From DUZB01 sp963747555 (GTDB lineage Bacteria > Desulfobacterota > DSM-4660 > Desulfatiglandales > Desulfatiglandaceae): DNA of 64,000 nt. A program made the translations under genes and the position numbers. Positions within the stretch are counted from its first letter, which is position 1. Every line of letters begins with the position of its first letter. The notes beneath the pieces are model-generated. The model was not told where the DNA came from. It saw only the letters and a list, made by a program, of their open reading frames with translations, and made no database searches. Below are positions 34,807 through 43,515 of the stretch, piece after piece. Location: assembly GCA_963747555.1 (NCBI GenBank), contig CAVVFZ010000033.1, positions 62,001 through 126,000 of the forward strand, in the 5' to 3' direction.

Positions 34807-35583
34807 TCAGAGTTCAAACTCCGCCACTAAAAATGTGTGATCGGAAGGCTTGGGAAGCGCCCTCGCCGACCTGTCGACCCTGGCGGTTCGAGATTTTTCC
34901 GAGAGCGGGGGCGTAGCAAGGATATAATCGATGCGCCATCCCAGATTCCGTTTAAACCCATTCGGGATCCTGTAATCCCAGAAGGTATAATGCTCCCCCT
35001 CGGGAAAATGTTTCCGAAAAACGTCGTTCAGCCCCCAATTGAAGAAATTCTCCATCAAGGCCTGTTCATCTTCATGAAAACCGACTCCGCCTCTCAGGCC
35101 TTCAGGATCATACACATCCACATCCTTCATGGCCACATTAAAATCTCCTGCGATAATGAGCGAATCGGATGGCGTGTAATGATCGCCAATGTATTTCAGG
35201 AGGGTCTGAAGCCATTCCAGTTTATACTGAAATTTTTCAGAACCCACTTGAAAACCCTGGGGGACATACACATTGATGACGGAAATCCCTTGTATAACCG
35301 CGCTGATAAATCGAGCCTGGTCATCCCCTTTGGAAAAAAGATCTGGTTGAATTTTTTGCGGGGGAGATTTACTCAGGATGGCCACCCCATTGTAGGATTT
35401 CTGGCCACGGGCTATCACATGGTATCCCACGTTTTCAAAAGGTTCCGCAGGGAAATCTTCATCCCGGACCTTGGTTTCCTGAAGGCACAGGATATCAGGA
35501 CTCTCCCTGTCAAGCCAGTCGAGAAGAATGGGCAGCCTGGTCCGGACGGAGTTCGTGTTGAAGGTTGCGAATTTCATTCTCAT
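34807..35583 (-). CDS. xth: Exodeoxyribonuclease III
   Basis: An Xth/ExoA-type AP endonuclease and 3'-5' exonuclease of 258 residues for base-excision repair. It has FATFNTNSVRTRL, DILCLQETKV (metal Glu), YNGVAILSKS, VYVPQG, IIAGDFNVA (Asp and Asn), HYTFWDYR, WRIDYILAT and PSDHTFLVAEF (catalytic Asp-His). The family length is standard. GGAGAAGA precedes the ATG; a second ATG two codons downstream is also possible. It is followed after 27 bases by the cyclase gene on the same strand, but a functional link is not evident. Confidence 0.94.
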   Translation of the reverse strand: MRMKFATFNTNSVRTRLPILLDWLDRESPDILCLQETKVRDEDFPAEPFENVGYHVIARGQKSYNGVAILSKSPPQKIQPDLFSKGDDQARFISAVIQGISVINVYVPQGFQVGSEKFQYKLEWLQTLLKYIGDHYTPSDSLIIAGDFNVAMKDVDVYDPEGLRGGVGFHEDEQALMENFFNWGLNDVFRKHFPEGEHYTFWDYRIPNGFKRNLGWRIDYILATPPLSEKSRTARVDRSARALPKPSDHTFLVAEFEL

Positions 35584-35687
35584 TCTTCTCCGGTGAAGCC
35601 GACAAAAACTACAAGAAATTCCTCCCGATCTTTGCGGACTTTGATCGAGAATTTTGTTCGTTCCGGCCCGCGCGGACTCAAGGGCTG

Positions 35688-36155
35688 TTAATCCAGAAAC
35701 TTGGGCGGCAGATGGGACTGCCCCTCCAGTTGAATAGATTCAAGCACCATCATGGTTGCGGTGCCGTGGGCCAGAAGCCTTCCACTTTCCCCGTCTTTAA
35801 TGATCGCCCTGCTCAGGCAGAGACTCTTACCGGTCTTAATGACTTCCCCTTCCGCCATGAAAATCCCATCCGATGCCGGAGCGAGATAGTTCAGTTTCAT
35901 CTCCACCGTGGTTAATCCTGCCGGTTCTTCCACATCGGTATAGCTTGCCCAGAAACAGGCGGCATCGATCAAAGATGCATACACCCCTCCATGGACGATG
36001 CCATAGGGCTGGAGATGCTTCTCCGAAACCTCTATCTTCAATACGGACCGGCCTCGGCCAAGAGAAACAATGCCCAGGGAAAGCAGACGGAAATAGGGAC
36101 AGCGGTTCACGCCATCGGCGACCGCGGATATGTGTTCGGGATTGAGTCTTCTCAT
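35688..36155 (-). CDS. PaaI-family hotdog thioesterase
   Basis: A 155-residue single hotdog-fold protein with YGIVHGGVYASLIDAACFWA, the His-Gly-Gly helix motif of PaaI/YbgC-like acyl-CoA thioesterases, followed by LTTVEMKLNYLAPA and GKSLCLSRAII. Members hydrolyse phenylacetyl- or other acyl/aroyl-CoA esters. The substrate is not predictable here. The gene lies 104 bases upstream of xth on the same strand and has a promoter-like gap of about 380 bases before it, shared with the divergent ppdK operon. Confidence 0.87.
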   Translation of the reverse strand: MRRLNPEHISAVADGVNRCPYFRLLSLGIVSLGRGRSVLKIEVSEKHLQPYGIVHGGVYASLIDAACFWASYTDVEEPAGLTTVEMKLNYLAPASDGIFMAEGEVIKTGKSLCLSRAIIKDGESGRLLAHGTATMMVLESIQLEGQSHLPPKFLD

Positions 36156-36426
36156 ATTGTCATCTTTTCAAGAACAAAGGTCATCGGTTTACATCTGCTA
36201 CCATTAGGAGAGGAAGTATATCCGAAAAGCCACAACGAAGCAAATGGAATGATGTCCTTTTCCTCTCCGAAGCGCTTGACCTTGTCAGCAAAAACGCGGA
36301 TTTTGCATTCCTTTTAAAGGACGCCTAAACGACGGAGGAACCACCTGATTGACCAGTCAGGAAAGATTTCTAAAAGTGCTGAGCCATATTTCCTTCAGGT
36401 TTTGAGTGCCATTTTATTTTTGTCTA

Positions 36427-36435
36427 TGGTATACT
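36427..36435 (+). promoter_or_regulatory. Extended -10 promoter element upstream of the small membrane protein and ppdK
   Basis: TGGTATACT gives a TGN extension plus a near-perfect TATACT box; no good -35 box lies at the usual distance. The remaining gap 36156-36538 holds no other gene. Confidence 0.5.
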
Positions 36436-36447
36436 GTTTTCTTATAA

Positions 36448-36477
36448 AGAGAAAAGGGGAAAGGGTGCCTTTTCTCT
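36448..36477 (+). promoter_or_regulatory. 5' UTR hairpin in the ppdK transcript
   Basis: AGAGAAAAGG pairs perfectly with CCTTTTCTCT over a ten-base loop, a few bases after the predicted start site. The short pyrimidine tract after it is a weak terminator signature, so it may be an attenuator or an mRNA-stabilising stem. Confidence 0.55.
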
Positions 36478-36538
36478 CTTTCAACAGAGCCCTGAACAGA
36501 AAAAGCATTGAGCATTGCCCCCGCATGAGAGGAAATTT

Positions 36539-36712
36539 GTGAGAAAATTCATCATCGTGTTCATTCGCCTTATTCTGGCCTTTTGTTTTGCCTATATTGT
36601 TTCCCTTGTATTCTTTCGGGATATTTCCACGGAGCGGATACTGGGGCTGGGTTTAATTCTGTTTTGCCTTGCCTATTTATTTGAATATGCAAGGCGGAAG
36701 AATAGGGAGTGA
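36539..36712 (+). CDS. Small two-helix membrane protein
   Basis: I do not recognise this protein. From a GTG start with GAGGAAATTT just upstream it encodes 57 residues with two hydrophobic stretches, FIIVFIRLILAFCFAYIVSL and ILGLGLILFCLAYLFEYA, and a basic tail ARRKNRE, so a hairpin in the cytoplasmic membrane is likely. It ends seven bases before the ppdK start and is read in the same direction from the same predicted promoter, so the two are probably co-transcribed. Confidence 0.65.
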   Translation: MRKFIIVFIRLILAFCFAYIVSLVFFRDISTERILGLGLILFCLAYLFEYARRKNRE

Positions 36713-36719
36713 AAAAGCC

Positions 36720-39515
36720 ATGGGATCCAAGAAATTCGTGTACTCTTTTGATGAAGGAGATGGGAAAAACAAAAAACTTTTAGGGGGAAAAGGAGCAAAT
36801 CTGTGTGAGATGACGCAGATAGGACTCCCGGTGCCCCCCGGATTTGTAATTACGACGGAGGCCTGTCTTTTCTACCTTGAAGACAAGAAAAATGGCCTTC
36901 GTCCCGAGCTCTCCAAACAGATCGATGCGGCCATGGTAGCGCTTGAAAAAATGACGGGAAAAAAATTCGGGGATCAAAAGGACCCCCTTCTGGTTTCCGT
37001 AAGGTCCGGCGCGGCCATTTCCATGCCCGGGATGATGGATACAATTTTGAATCTGGGTCTCAACACGGAAACCGTGGAAGGATTCATCGCGCTCACAAAG
37101 GATCAACGTTTTGTTTACGATCTATACAGAAGGTTGATTCAGCTCTTCGGATCAGTCGCCCTGGGGATGAAAGATGACGATTTCAGCCAGATATTCAATG
37201 CCATAAAAAAGAAGAACAAGGTGGAGCAGGATGTTGATCTGGACGGCAAGGCCCTCAAGGAAACATGCGGCCGTTTTCTGGACCTTGTGAAGGAAAGAAC
37301 CGGAAAGCCTTTCCCCCAGGATCCCCGCGAGCAGTTGGCTCTTGCCATTGAGGCTGTTTTCAAATCGTGGTCTGGAAAGAGAGCCGTGGATTACCGCAAA
37401 GAGTTTCACATTACCAAAGAAATGGCCAACGGCACGGCGGTCAATATCTGCACCATGGTTTTCGGGAATATGGGCAATGACAGCGCAACCGGCGTAGCCT
37501 TTACCCGCGATCCGGCTACCGGGGAGAACCGGTTCTTCGGGGAATACATGATCAACGCCCAGGGAGAGGACGTGGTTGCCGGGATCAGAACACCCAAGCC
37601 AATTCTCAAACTGAGAAGAGAAATGCCTGATATTTATCCTGAGCTGGAGAAGTTACGCCACACCCTGGAGGACCACTACCGCGAGGTTCAGGATCTGGAG
37701 TTCACGATAGAAAAGGGCAAACTCTACTGTCTCCAGACAAGAAACGCCAAGATGGGCGTCTCGGCCTTCATCAGGACTTCCGTGGATATGGTAAATGAAG
37801 GCCTGATTACCGAGGAAGAGGCCCTGCTCAGGATACAGCCCGATATGCTTGAACAGCTTCTCCACCCCCGATTGGACCCCAATGTCCATGCGGCAGTCCT
37901 TGCGCGGGGACTTCCCGCATCTCCCGGAGCGGCATCCGGGAAAATCGTTTTTGATGCGGATCGGGCGGAAAGCAAGGCAAAACTGGGAGAGAAAGTGATC
38001 CTGGTACGGGAAGAAACAAAACCGGACGATATTCACGGGTTTTTCGCGGCTCAGGGGATTCTTACCAGTCGAGGCGGCAAGACCTCCCACGCCGCGGTAG
38101 TGGCAAGGAGCATGGGCAAACCGTGCGTTTCCGGGTGCGAGGAAATTGTCATCAATGATATAGAGAAAACAGCGGTCATATCGGGTATAACGCTGAGGGA
38201 AGGGGATGTTATCACGATCGATGGAAGCACCGGCGATGTGTACAAAGAAAAGGTCGCAACCATTGAACCGGAGTTCGTGGATGATCTTCTTGTAGTTTTG
38301 GAATGGGCCGACGAGTTGAGTGAGCTTCAGGTCATGGCCAACGCGGACACGCCGGAGGCTGCCGCAAAAGCAAAGAAATACGGCGCCGTCGGCGTGGGGC
38401 TGTGCAGAACGGAGAGGATGTTCAATCAGACGGAAAGACTTCCCGTGGTACAGAAAATGATTCTTGCGGATACCACGGAAGAAAGGCAGGCCGCCCTGGA
38501 TCAGCTCCTTCCTTTTCAACGGAACGATTTCAAAGAGATTTTCCGTGTCATGGATGGACTGCCCGTTACGATAAGGCTCCTGGATCCTCCCATCCACGAA
38601 TTCCTGCCCTCCGCGGAGGAACTCTTCAATGAAATAACAAAAGTGAAAAATCTCAAAGAGACCGTGGAGAATCTAACGGATCTTCCGGACACCTTGAAGA
38701 TAGTGGACCCTGAACTGGCCGAGCGTTTTTCCAGCAATCTTGATCTGATTATCCACGGGTTGGAGGAGCTGAAATCAAAACACCTGGACGGTCCCATGAT
38801 TGAAGCCAAGGAAGTCATGCTCAAGAAGGTTAAAGCGCTTGCGGAAACCAATCCCATGTTAGGGCACCGCGGAGTCCGGTTGGGAATTACCTATCCGGAG
38901 ATCTACGCCATGCAGATCAGGGCCGTTCTGGAGGCGGCCGCGGAACATATCCAGGAAGGAGGAAAGGTCTCCCCGGAAATTATGATTCCACAGGTGTGCA
39001 CCCTTGAAGAATTAAAATGGGTACACCGCTATGTAACCAGGATAAGTGATGAAGTGGAGAAAAAATTCGGTCTCAAGATTCCTTTTAAATTCGGGACCAT
39101 GGTTGAGGTGGTCCGTGCCTGCATGCGGGCCGGCAGGATTGCCGAATTGGCTGAATTCATTTCTTTTGGAACAAACGATCTGACCCAGGCAACTTTTTCA
39201 TTCTCCAGAGAAGACGCGGAAAATAAATTTCTGCCGCTGTATGAAGAGCGGGGAATCCTGGAACACAACCCCTTTGAGGTCCTGGATATCAAGGGCGTTG
39301 GCCGCCTGATGATGATTACCATGGAATGGGCCAGAAAGACGCGCCCCAATCTGAAAGTGGGAATTTGTGGAGAACAGGGTGGGCACCCGGATTCCATTCG
39401 TTTCTGCCATCACATAAAGATGAGCTATGTATCCTGCTCCCCGCCCAGGGTCCCCATCGCCAGACTGGCGGCGGCTCATGCAAAACTCAAAGAAAAGGAA
39501 TACCGACTTGATTAA
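36720..39515 (+). CDS. ppdK: Pyruvate, phosphate dikinase
   Basis: PpdK interconverts pyruvate, ATP and phosphate with phosphoenolpyruvate, AMP and pyrophosphate, serving gluconeogenesis in many anaerobes. The 931-residue protein starts KKFVYSFDEGDGKNKKLLGG with the ATP-grasp domain (MPGMMDTILNLGLN, FGNMGNDSATGVAFTRDP). The phosphohistidine swivelling domain has TSRGGKTSHAAVVARSMGKP (catalytic His), and the C-terminal PEP/pyruvate barrel has GLCRTERMF, GHRGVRLGITYPEIYAMQ, FGTNDLTQATF and GICGEQGGHPDS (catalytic Cys). The length is standard. I chose ATG 36720 with GGGAG upstream. The frame is intact. Confidence 0.97.
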   Translation: MGSKKFVYSFDEGDGKNKKLLGGKGANLCEMTQIGLPVPPGFVITTEACLFYLEDKKNGLRPELSKQIDAAMVALEKMTGKKFGDQKDPLLVSVRSGAAISMPGMMDTILNLGLNTETVEGFIALTKDQRFVYDLYRRLIQLFGSVALGMKDDDFSQIFNAIKKKNKVEQDVDLDGKALKETCGRFLDLVKERTGKPFPQDPREQLALAIEAVFKSWSGKRAVDYRKEFHITKEMANGTAVNICTMVFGNMGNDSATGVAFTRDPATGENRFFGEYMINAQGEDVVAGIRTPKPILKLRREMPDIYPELEKLRHTLEDHYREVQDLEFTIEKGKLYCLQTRNAKMGVSAFIRTSVDMVNEGLITEEEALLRIQPDMLEQLLHPRLDPNVHAAVLARGLPASPGAASGKIVFDADRAESKAKLGEKVILVREETKPDDIHGFFAAQGILTSRGGKTSHAAVVARSMGKPCVSGCEEIVINDIEKTAVISGITLREGDVITIDGSTGDVYKEKVATIEPEFVDDLLVVLEWADELSELQVMANADTPEAAAKAKKYGAVGVGLCRTERMFNQTERLPVVQKMILADTTEERQAALDQLLPFQRNDFKEIFRVMDGLPVTIRLLDPPIHEFLPSAEELFNEITKVKNLKETVENLTDLPDTLKIVDPELAERFSSNLDLIIHGLEELKSKHLDGPMIEAKEVMLKKVKALAETNPMLGHRGVRLGITYPEIYAMQIRAVLEAAAEHIQEGGKVSPEIMIPQVCTLEELKWVHRYVTRISDEVEKKFGLKIPFKFGTMVEVVRACMRAGRIAELAEFISFGTNDLTQATFSFSREDAENKFLPLYEERGILEHNPFEVLDIKGVGRLMMITMEWARKTRPNLKVGICGEQGGHPDSIRFCHHIKMSYVSCSPPRVPIARLAAAHAKLKEKEYRLD

Positions 39516-39703
39516 TCTTTGAATGCCATCTGTTTCCGAAGAAAGGGTTGTAAAGGACAGTTTTCTACTTAAATTTTCAGCTAATCTCTTTTTTTCCCAT
39601 TGATTCAGAGGGAAAACAGGAAATAAGAATGCAAAGTCCGGCGTGGGTTCATGCCGGTCTCGGTTGATCAGTTTTGAATAGTCGCAATAAAGGTACATAG
39701 TCA

Positions 39704-40696
39704 ATGCCACAGGCACACATTGTCGGGACAGGATCGGCGATGCCGAAAAGAATTCTGTCAAATGCAGATCTTGAAAGCATCGTAGATACAAGCGATGAGT
39801 GGATTACACGTCGCAGTGGAATAAAGGAACGCCGGATTTCTTCCAACCTGGATAGTGAAAGTACGTGTGATCTTTCTACAAGGGCCGCATTATCAGCCTT
39901 GGAAATGGCGGGGATGAGGCCAAGAGATCTGGATATGATCGTCGTGGGTACAGTCACGGCGGACCGGCAGTTCCCGTCTGCTGCCTGTATGATCCAGATG
40001 TCGCTGAATGCAAAAAACGCGGTAGCCTTTGATTTATCCGCAGGCTGTACAGGTTTTCTTTATTCCCTTACCGTCGTAAACAATGCCATCCGGTGCGGGA
40101 CTTGTCGAAATGCACTGGTTGTAGGAGTGGATCGGCTCTCCAGCGTTGTAAACTGGCAGGACCGCGGGACCTGCGTGTTGTTGGCCGATGGAGCCGGCGC
40201 CGTGGCTGTTTCAGCGAAGCCGGAAAAAGGAGGAGTCCTTTCCAGCCATTTGAAGTCCGACGGCAGATGGTGGGAGCTGTTGTATTCCGAGGAAGGAAAT
40301 ACCTTCACGCCTGATATTCTCCATGATATTGATCAAAAATCGTTCTATTTGAAGATGGATGGTAACCGTCTTTTTAAAAGAGCCATAGGTTGTATGACGG
40401 ATATCTCGAAGGTCGTCCTCGAAGAAAATGGGCTGGCGGTCGAAAATATTGATCTCGTCGTTCCCCATCAGGCCAACATCCGCATCATCAATGCCCTGGC
40501 AAACACACTGAATATTCCCCTGGAAAAAATTTACGTGAATATTCACAAGTACGGCAATACGTCTTCAGCGACCATCCCTATCGCACTGGATGAGGCGAAC
40601 CGCGAAGGGCGCCTGAAGAAAGGGGACAATGTTCTTATGGTCAGTTTCGGCGCCGGGCTGACCTGGGGTGCCTGCATATTGGAGTGGACCGCATAA
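39704..40696 (+). CDS. fabH: Beta-ketoacyl-ACP synthase III
   Basis: FabH starts fatty acid synthesis by condensing acyl-CoA with malonyl-ACP. The 330-residue protein carries the triad: C115 in FDLSAGCTGFLY, His in VVPHQANIRI and Asn in HKYGNTSSATIPIAL. TSDEWITRRSGIKERR near the N-terminus and the SFGAGLTWGA end are typical. The 188-base gap upstream of it after ppdK holds a small CCGGC/GCCGG stem but no gene. The next gene starts directly after its stop. No other fab genes are present, so a role in a specialised acyl pathway cannot be excluded. Confidence 0.95.
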   Translation: MPQAHIVGTGSAMPKRILSNADLESIVDTSDEWITRRSGIKERRISSNLDSESTCDLSTRAALSALEMAGMRPRDLDMIVVGTVTADRQFPSAACMIQMSLNAKNAVAFDLSAGCTGFLYSLTVVNNAIRCGTCRNALVVGVDRLSSVVNWQDRGTCVLLADGAGAVAVSAKPEKGGVLSSHLKSDGRWWELLYSEEGNTFTPDILHDIDQKSFYLKMDGNRLFKRAIGCMTDISKVVLEENGLAVENIDLVVPHQANIRIINALANTLNIPLEKIYVNIHKYGNTSSATIPIALDEANREGRLKKGDNVLMVSFGAGLTWGACILEWTA

Positions 40697-41137
40697 ATGG
40701 TACGTGAAAGAGGGGTCATCGAAACAGTTACAGGCAAAAGGGCGATGGTTCGCATACAGAAAAGCTCGGCCTGCTCTGCCTGTGAATCGAGGGACTCCTG
40801 TGGTGCCACATCAGGAAACGGGATGACCATTGAAGTGGCCAACGAATTGATGGCCTCCGAGGGCGATGTGGTGGAGATCAGTATCTCCTCCCGTTCTTTC
40901 CTGAAGCTTACGCTGCTGGTGTACTTCATGCCGGTGGTGGCGCTGATTGCCGGTGCATGTCTCGGCGACGAACTGGGAGTGCGTATCGGTTTTAATGCAA
41001 CACTGGCGGCGATTCTAACAGGAGGGATCGCCATGGGGACGACTTTTTTCGCCCTGCGGCGATTTGATCACTATCAGAGACAAAAAAGAAGTCTCAGCCC
41101 GAAGATGACGCGGATCTTAGCATTTTCAAAAGGATGA
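40697..41137 (+). CDS. rseC: RseC/MucC-like membrane protein (SoxR-reducing system family)
   Basis: A 146-residue protein with a cytoplasmic N-terminal domain carrying a Cys cluster (CSACESRDSC), two adjacent membrane helices (LTLLVYFMPVVALIAGACLG and an alanine/glycine-rich second helix) and a basic tail. This is the RseC_MucC pattern; members are linked to Rnf-type complexes that reduce SoxR and, in some anaerobes, to Rnf itself. An Rnf operon is present 10 kb downstream on the other strand. It starts directly at the fabH stop, and convergently ends 21 bases from the hydrogenase-like gene. Confidence 0.86.
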   Translation: MVRERGVIETVTGKRAMVRIQKSSACSACESRDSCGATSGNGMTIEVANELMASEGDVVEISISSRSFLKLTLLVYFMPVVALIAGACLGDELGVRIGFNATLAAILTGGIAMGTTFFALRRFDHYQRQKRSLSPKMTRILAFSKG

Positions 41138-41158
41138 ACCCAAGCTAAGGGCCAACCG

Positions 41159-42487
41159 CTAATTGACTTTTTTAAGCCTTTCGTTTTCTTCAGTCGTACA
41201 CGTGAGCAAAACGCAGTCCTTCAGGCTCGCTTTTCCTTCAACCACATCCTCGGCAAAGGTGGAGCAGTCGGGAGAACCGCATACCCCACACTCCTTGCGA
41301 GGCAGGCCTTTCAGGACCTGTTGCATCTTGTTCTGTTTTTCTATGGCCGCCGAGATATCGGAGATGGATGATCGCTTTAGGGGACTGTTCCTGGGGAGGA
41401 CCGGGCCGGCCCCATGGAACCAGCCCTTTTCATATAATTTTTTCACATAGTCGGCTTTTACCCTTTTTTCTTCCCCGAACATACGGATGAGTTTTCGAAG
41501 GTTGTGTCGAGCCTGGTATTTGTCCGCCACCGTATAAGGGCCCCCAAGACAACCCACATCGCACGTCCTGAATTCTATATAATCAATATGACTTAGAAGT
41601 CCCATCTCCACCTTTTTAAGGTATCTGATGGTCTCCTGCAAACCGGATATTGCCAGACAGTTAATGTCAAGGCCGGCAATCTCTCCTCCCGACATCCCCC
41701 ATCCGAGACCGATCCCTCCCGCTTGATGAAGCACAATGTCCTCATCCACATTTTGAATATTTTTTTTTAGTGTTTCAAATATTCTGCTGATAGCCACCGC
41801 CTCGTTAAGATAGGAGCGTTCCTGAAAAATAGGTTCTTTGATGCAGATCATCTTTGAGGGGCAGGGCGTGATATGGGCAACTCTAATATTTTCCTCCCGG
41901 CAACCATATCTTTTAACAAGGCGTTGTTTGGATTCTCTTGCCACGATTTCCCTTGGCGTAAGCAGTGGGGGAATATTTCGTATCAGGGAAGGAAATCGGT
42001 GGGCAATAAGTCTGACCACCACCGGGCAGATGGGGGAAATCAAAGGAAAAACAGCATCCTCCTTTTCCCGGTGCTCCCTGACAAACAATTCAATGGCCAC
42101 ATTGAACATCTCGTTGGTATAGGTTTGATCATGGACATAACTGAATCCCATTCTCTTGAGCCCGAGAAGGACATCATTGGGCAATACGCCTTCGTCAAAC
42201 TGGGCAAGCAAGGCCGTTGATGCACTTACAGCCGTAAAAAGATCTTTGGGAACGGATTCTTCTGTTTCATTTGCGCCCATCAAAGCGCTTATGGCGCTCC
42301 TCGGACAGATGCGCATACATTCTCCGCAGTCTATGCATTTGGCATCGTCGATGTGCGCTACCCTTCCTTTTAGGACGCGTATGGCCTTTGTCGGACACGC
42401 CTTCATGCACAAAACACAGCCGTTGCATATTTTTTCATCTACGTGCACATAATGGACCGGTTCCTGAAGAGTCACAAATTCCGTCAT
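41159..42487 (-). CDS. [FeFe]-hydrogenase-like protein, sensory (group D-like) type
   Basis: A 442-residue protein with two N-terminal 4Fe-4S motifs (ICNGCVLCMKACP, KCIDCGECMRICP), an H-cluster domain and a C-terminal Fe-S domain (C400, C403, C408, C425). The four H-cluster Cys appear kept: C154 in SPICP, C209 in TPCPSK, and C309 and C313 in RTCDVGCLGGP. However I153 replaces the proton-relay Cys of the canonical TSCCP. This pattern is known in putative sensory hydrogenases and suggests slow or no turnover. It is last in the operon and its start overlaps (ATGA) an ATPase of the anti-sigma type. An H2- or redox-sensing role is therefore inferred. The maturases HydEFG are not in the window. Confidence 0.85.
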   Translation of the reverse strand: MTEFVTLQEPVHYVHVDEKICNGCVLCMKACPTKAIRVLKGRVAHIDDAKCIDCGECMRICPRSAISALMGANETEESVPKDLFTAVSASTALLAQFDEGVLPNDVLLGLKRMGFSYVHDQTYTNEMFNVAIELFVREHREKEDAVFPLISPICPVVVRLIAHRFPSLIRNIPPLLTPREIVARESKQRLVKRYGCREENIRVAHITPCPSKMICIKEPIFQERSYLNEAVAISRIFETLKKNIQNVDEDIVLHQAGGIGLGWGMSGGEIAGLDINCLAISGLQETIRYLKKVEMGLLSHIDYIEFRTCDVGCLGGPYTVADKYQARHNLRKLIRMFGEEKRVKADYVKKLYEKGWFHGAGPVLPRNSPLKRSSISDISAAIEKQNKMQQVLKGLPRKECGVCGSPDCSTFAEDVVEGKASLKDCVLLTCTTEENERLKKVN

Positions 42488-42915
42488 GACATTTCTCGGA
42501 TCATGATGGAGATTTCCACGTGGGTGCCTTTGCCCTTTGCGGAATCAATATTCAATACATCAGCGTTTTTCTTGATGTTAGGAAGCCCCATTCCGGCGCC
42601 GAAGCCCATTTCCCTGTATTCCGATGTCGCAGTGCTGTATCCTTCCTGCAGCGCAAGCTCGACATTTTCAATCCCCGGGCCTTCGTCCTTGAAGTCCAGA
42701 ATAATCTGTCTGGGTTCTACGGTCAGGGTCAGAACACCATCCCCACCGTGCATAACCACATTCATCTCCGCCTCATAGGCACACACCGCTACCCTGCGCA
42801 CGGAATCGGCGTCGAATCCAATCGTCTTGAGGATACTCTGGACCTCGATGGAGGCTTCACCGGCCCTGATAAAATCCCTGGCTTTGATCTCAAACTGTCT
42901 TTTTAAGTGGGTCAT
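42484..42915 (-). CDS. GHKL ATPase, anti-sigma factor RsbW-like
   Basis: This 143-residue protein is a stand-alone GHKL ATP-binding domain resembling serine kinase/anti-sigma factors (RsbW, SpoIIAB). It has VCAYEAEMNVVMHGG (N-box), FKDEGPGIENVE (G1 box) and YREMGFGAGMGLPNIKKNAD (G2 lid). No input domain or His phosphoacceptor is attached. It directly precedes the hydrogenase-like gene and overlaps it as ATGA, suggesting the two proteins act together. Its partner sigma factor or antagonist is not in the window. The gap of 129 bases before it separates it from the DRTGG gene. Confidence 0.85.
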   Translation of the reverse strand: MTHLKRQFEIKARDFIRAGEASIEVQSILKTIGFDADSVRRVAVCAYEAEMNVVMHGGDGVLTLTVEPRQIILDFKDEGPGIENVELALQEGYSTATSEYREMGFGAGMGLPNIKKNADVLNIDSAKGKGTHVEISIMIREMS

Positions 42916-43044
42916 TTCGCCTGCCGTGGTTCAGAATTATCACAAACCTGCTTCTACATCGTACATCCCGGCTCAAGACATTTCCCACCAGCGATGAAAG
43001 CCTGGTTCAGCAGCGCCAACGGGTGATTTTTCACACAATAGATG

Positions 43045-43413
43045 TCATTTTGCCGGGGACTTCAATTTTACTTCAACCCCGCGGAGACCTTTACTGAAAA
43101 GTCTTCCACTTGAAGAATACATGGTGAAGGGCGTAGTCAGAAGAGGCAGCCCGTATTCCCTGGCTTTGCCGACGATGTCCTCTGTCGGACGCTTGCCTCT
43201 GACAAAGACAACAGCACTGATTCCTGCAATCATGGAGGTTCGAAGAACCTGTATGTTGCAGAGTCCGGTTAATAACAGGGAACCGGTATTCGGCCCGGTA
43301 AGCAGATCGCTCATGAGATCACTTGATATGCATTTCTCAACGACCATGTCCAGTTTGTCATGCCCGTTGATGACTTCAGCTAACAATATTTCTTTTACGG
43401 TTTCTAATTTCAT
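43045..43413 (-). CDS. DRTGG domain protein
   Basis: A 122-residue single DRTGG domain protein (the domain found between the CBS and phosphoesterase parts of some pyrophosphatases and in phosphate acetyltransferase). Characteristic are LLAEVINGHDKLDMVVEK, CISSDLMSDLL, GSLLLTGLCNIQVLRTSMIAG and a VFVRGKRPTEDIV end. The function of the domain alone is unknown; it is repeatedly found beside NuoF-like and GHKL ATPase proteins. I chose ATG 43411-43413; TTG four codons upstream is possible. A paralogue occurs at 47247-47609. Confidence 0.82.
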   Translation of the reverse strand: MKLETVKEILLAEVINGHDKLDMVVEKCISSDLMSDLLTGPNTGSLLLTGLCNIQVLRTSMIAGISAVVFVRGKRPTEDIVGKAREYGLPLLTTPFTMYSSSGRLFSKGLRGVEVKLKSPAK

Positions 43414-43515
43414 AGTGATATGCAATGGATTGTATAGGATTAAAATAACAAGAAAACGTTTCTCTGCCGCAGGGCAGGATTACAGATTACACACCCGCCA
43501 CAAAGAAATCAACAA

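Noticed and set aside
39516..39703. Cyclic di-GMP-type riboswitch before fabH (GCAAAG followed by a CCGGC/GCCGG stem)
   Set aside because: Only one half of the motif is present; the 5' stem and conserved tetraloop-receptor parts were not found.
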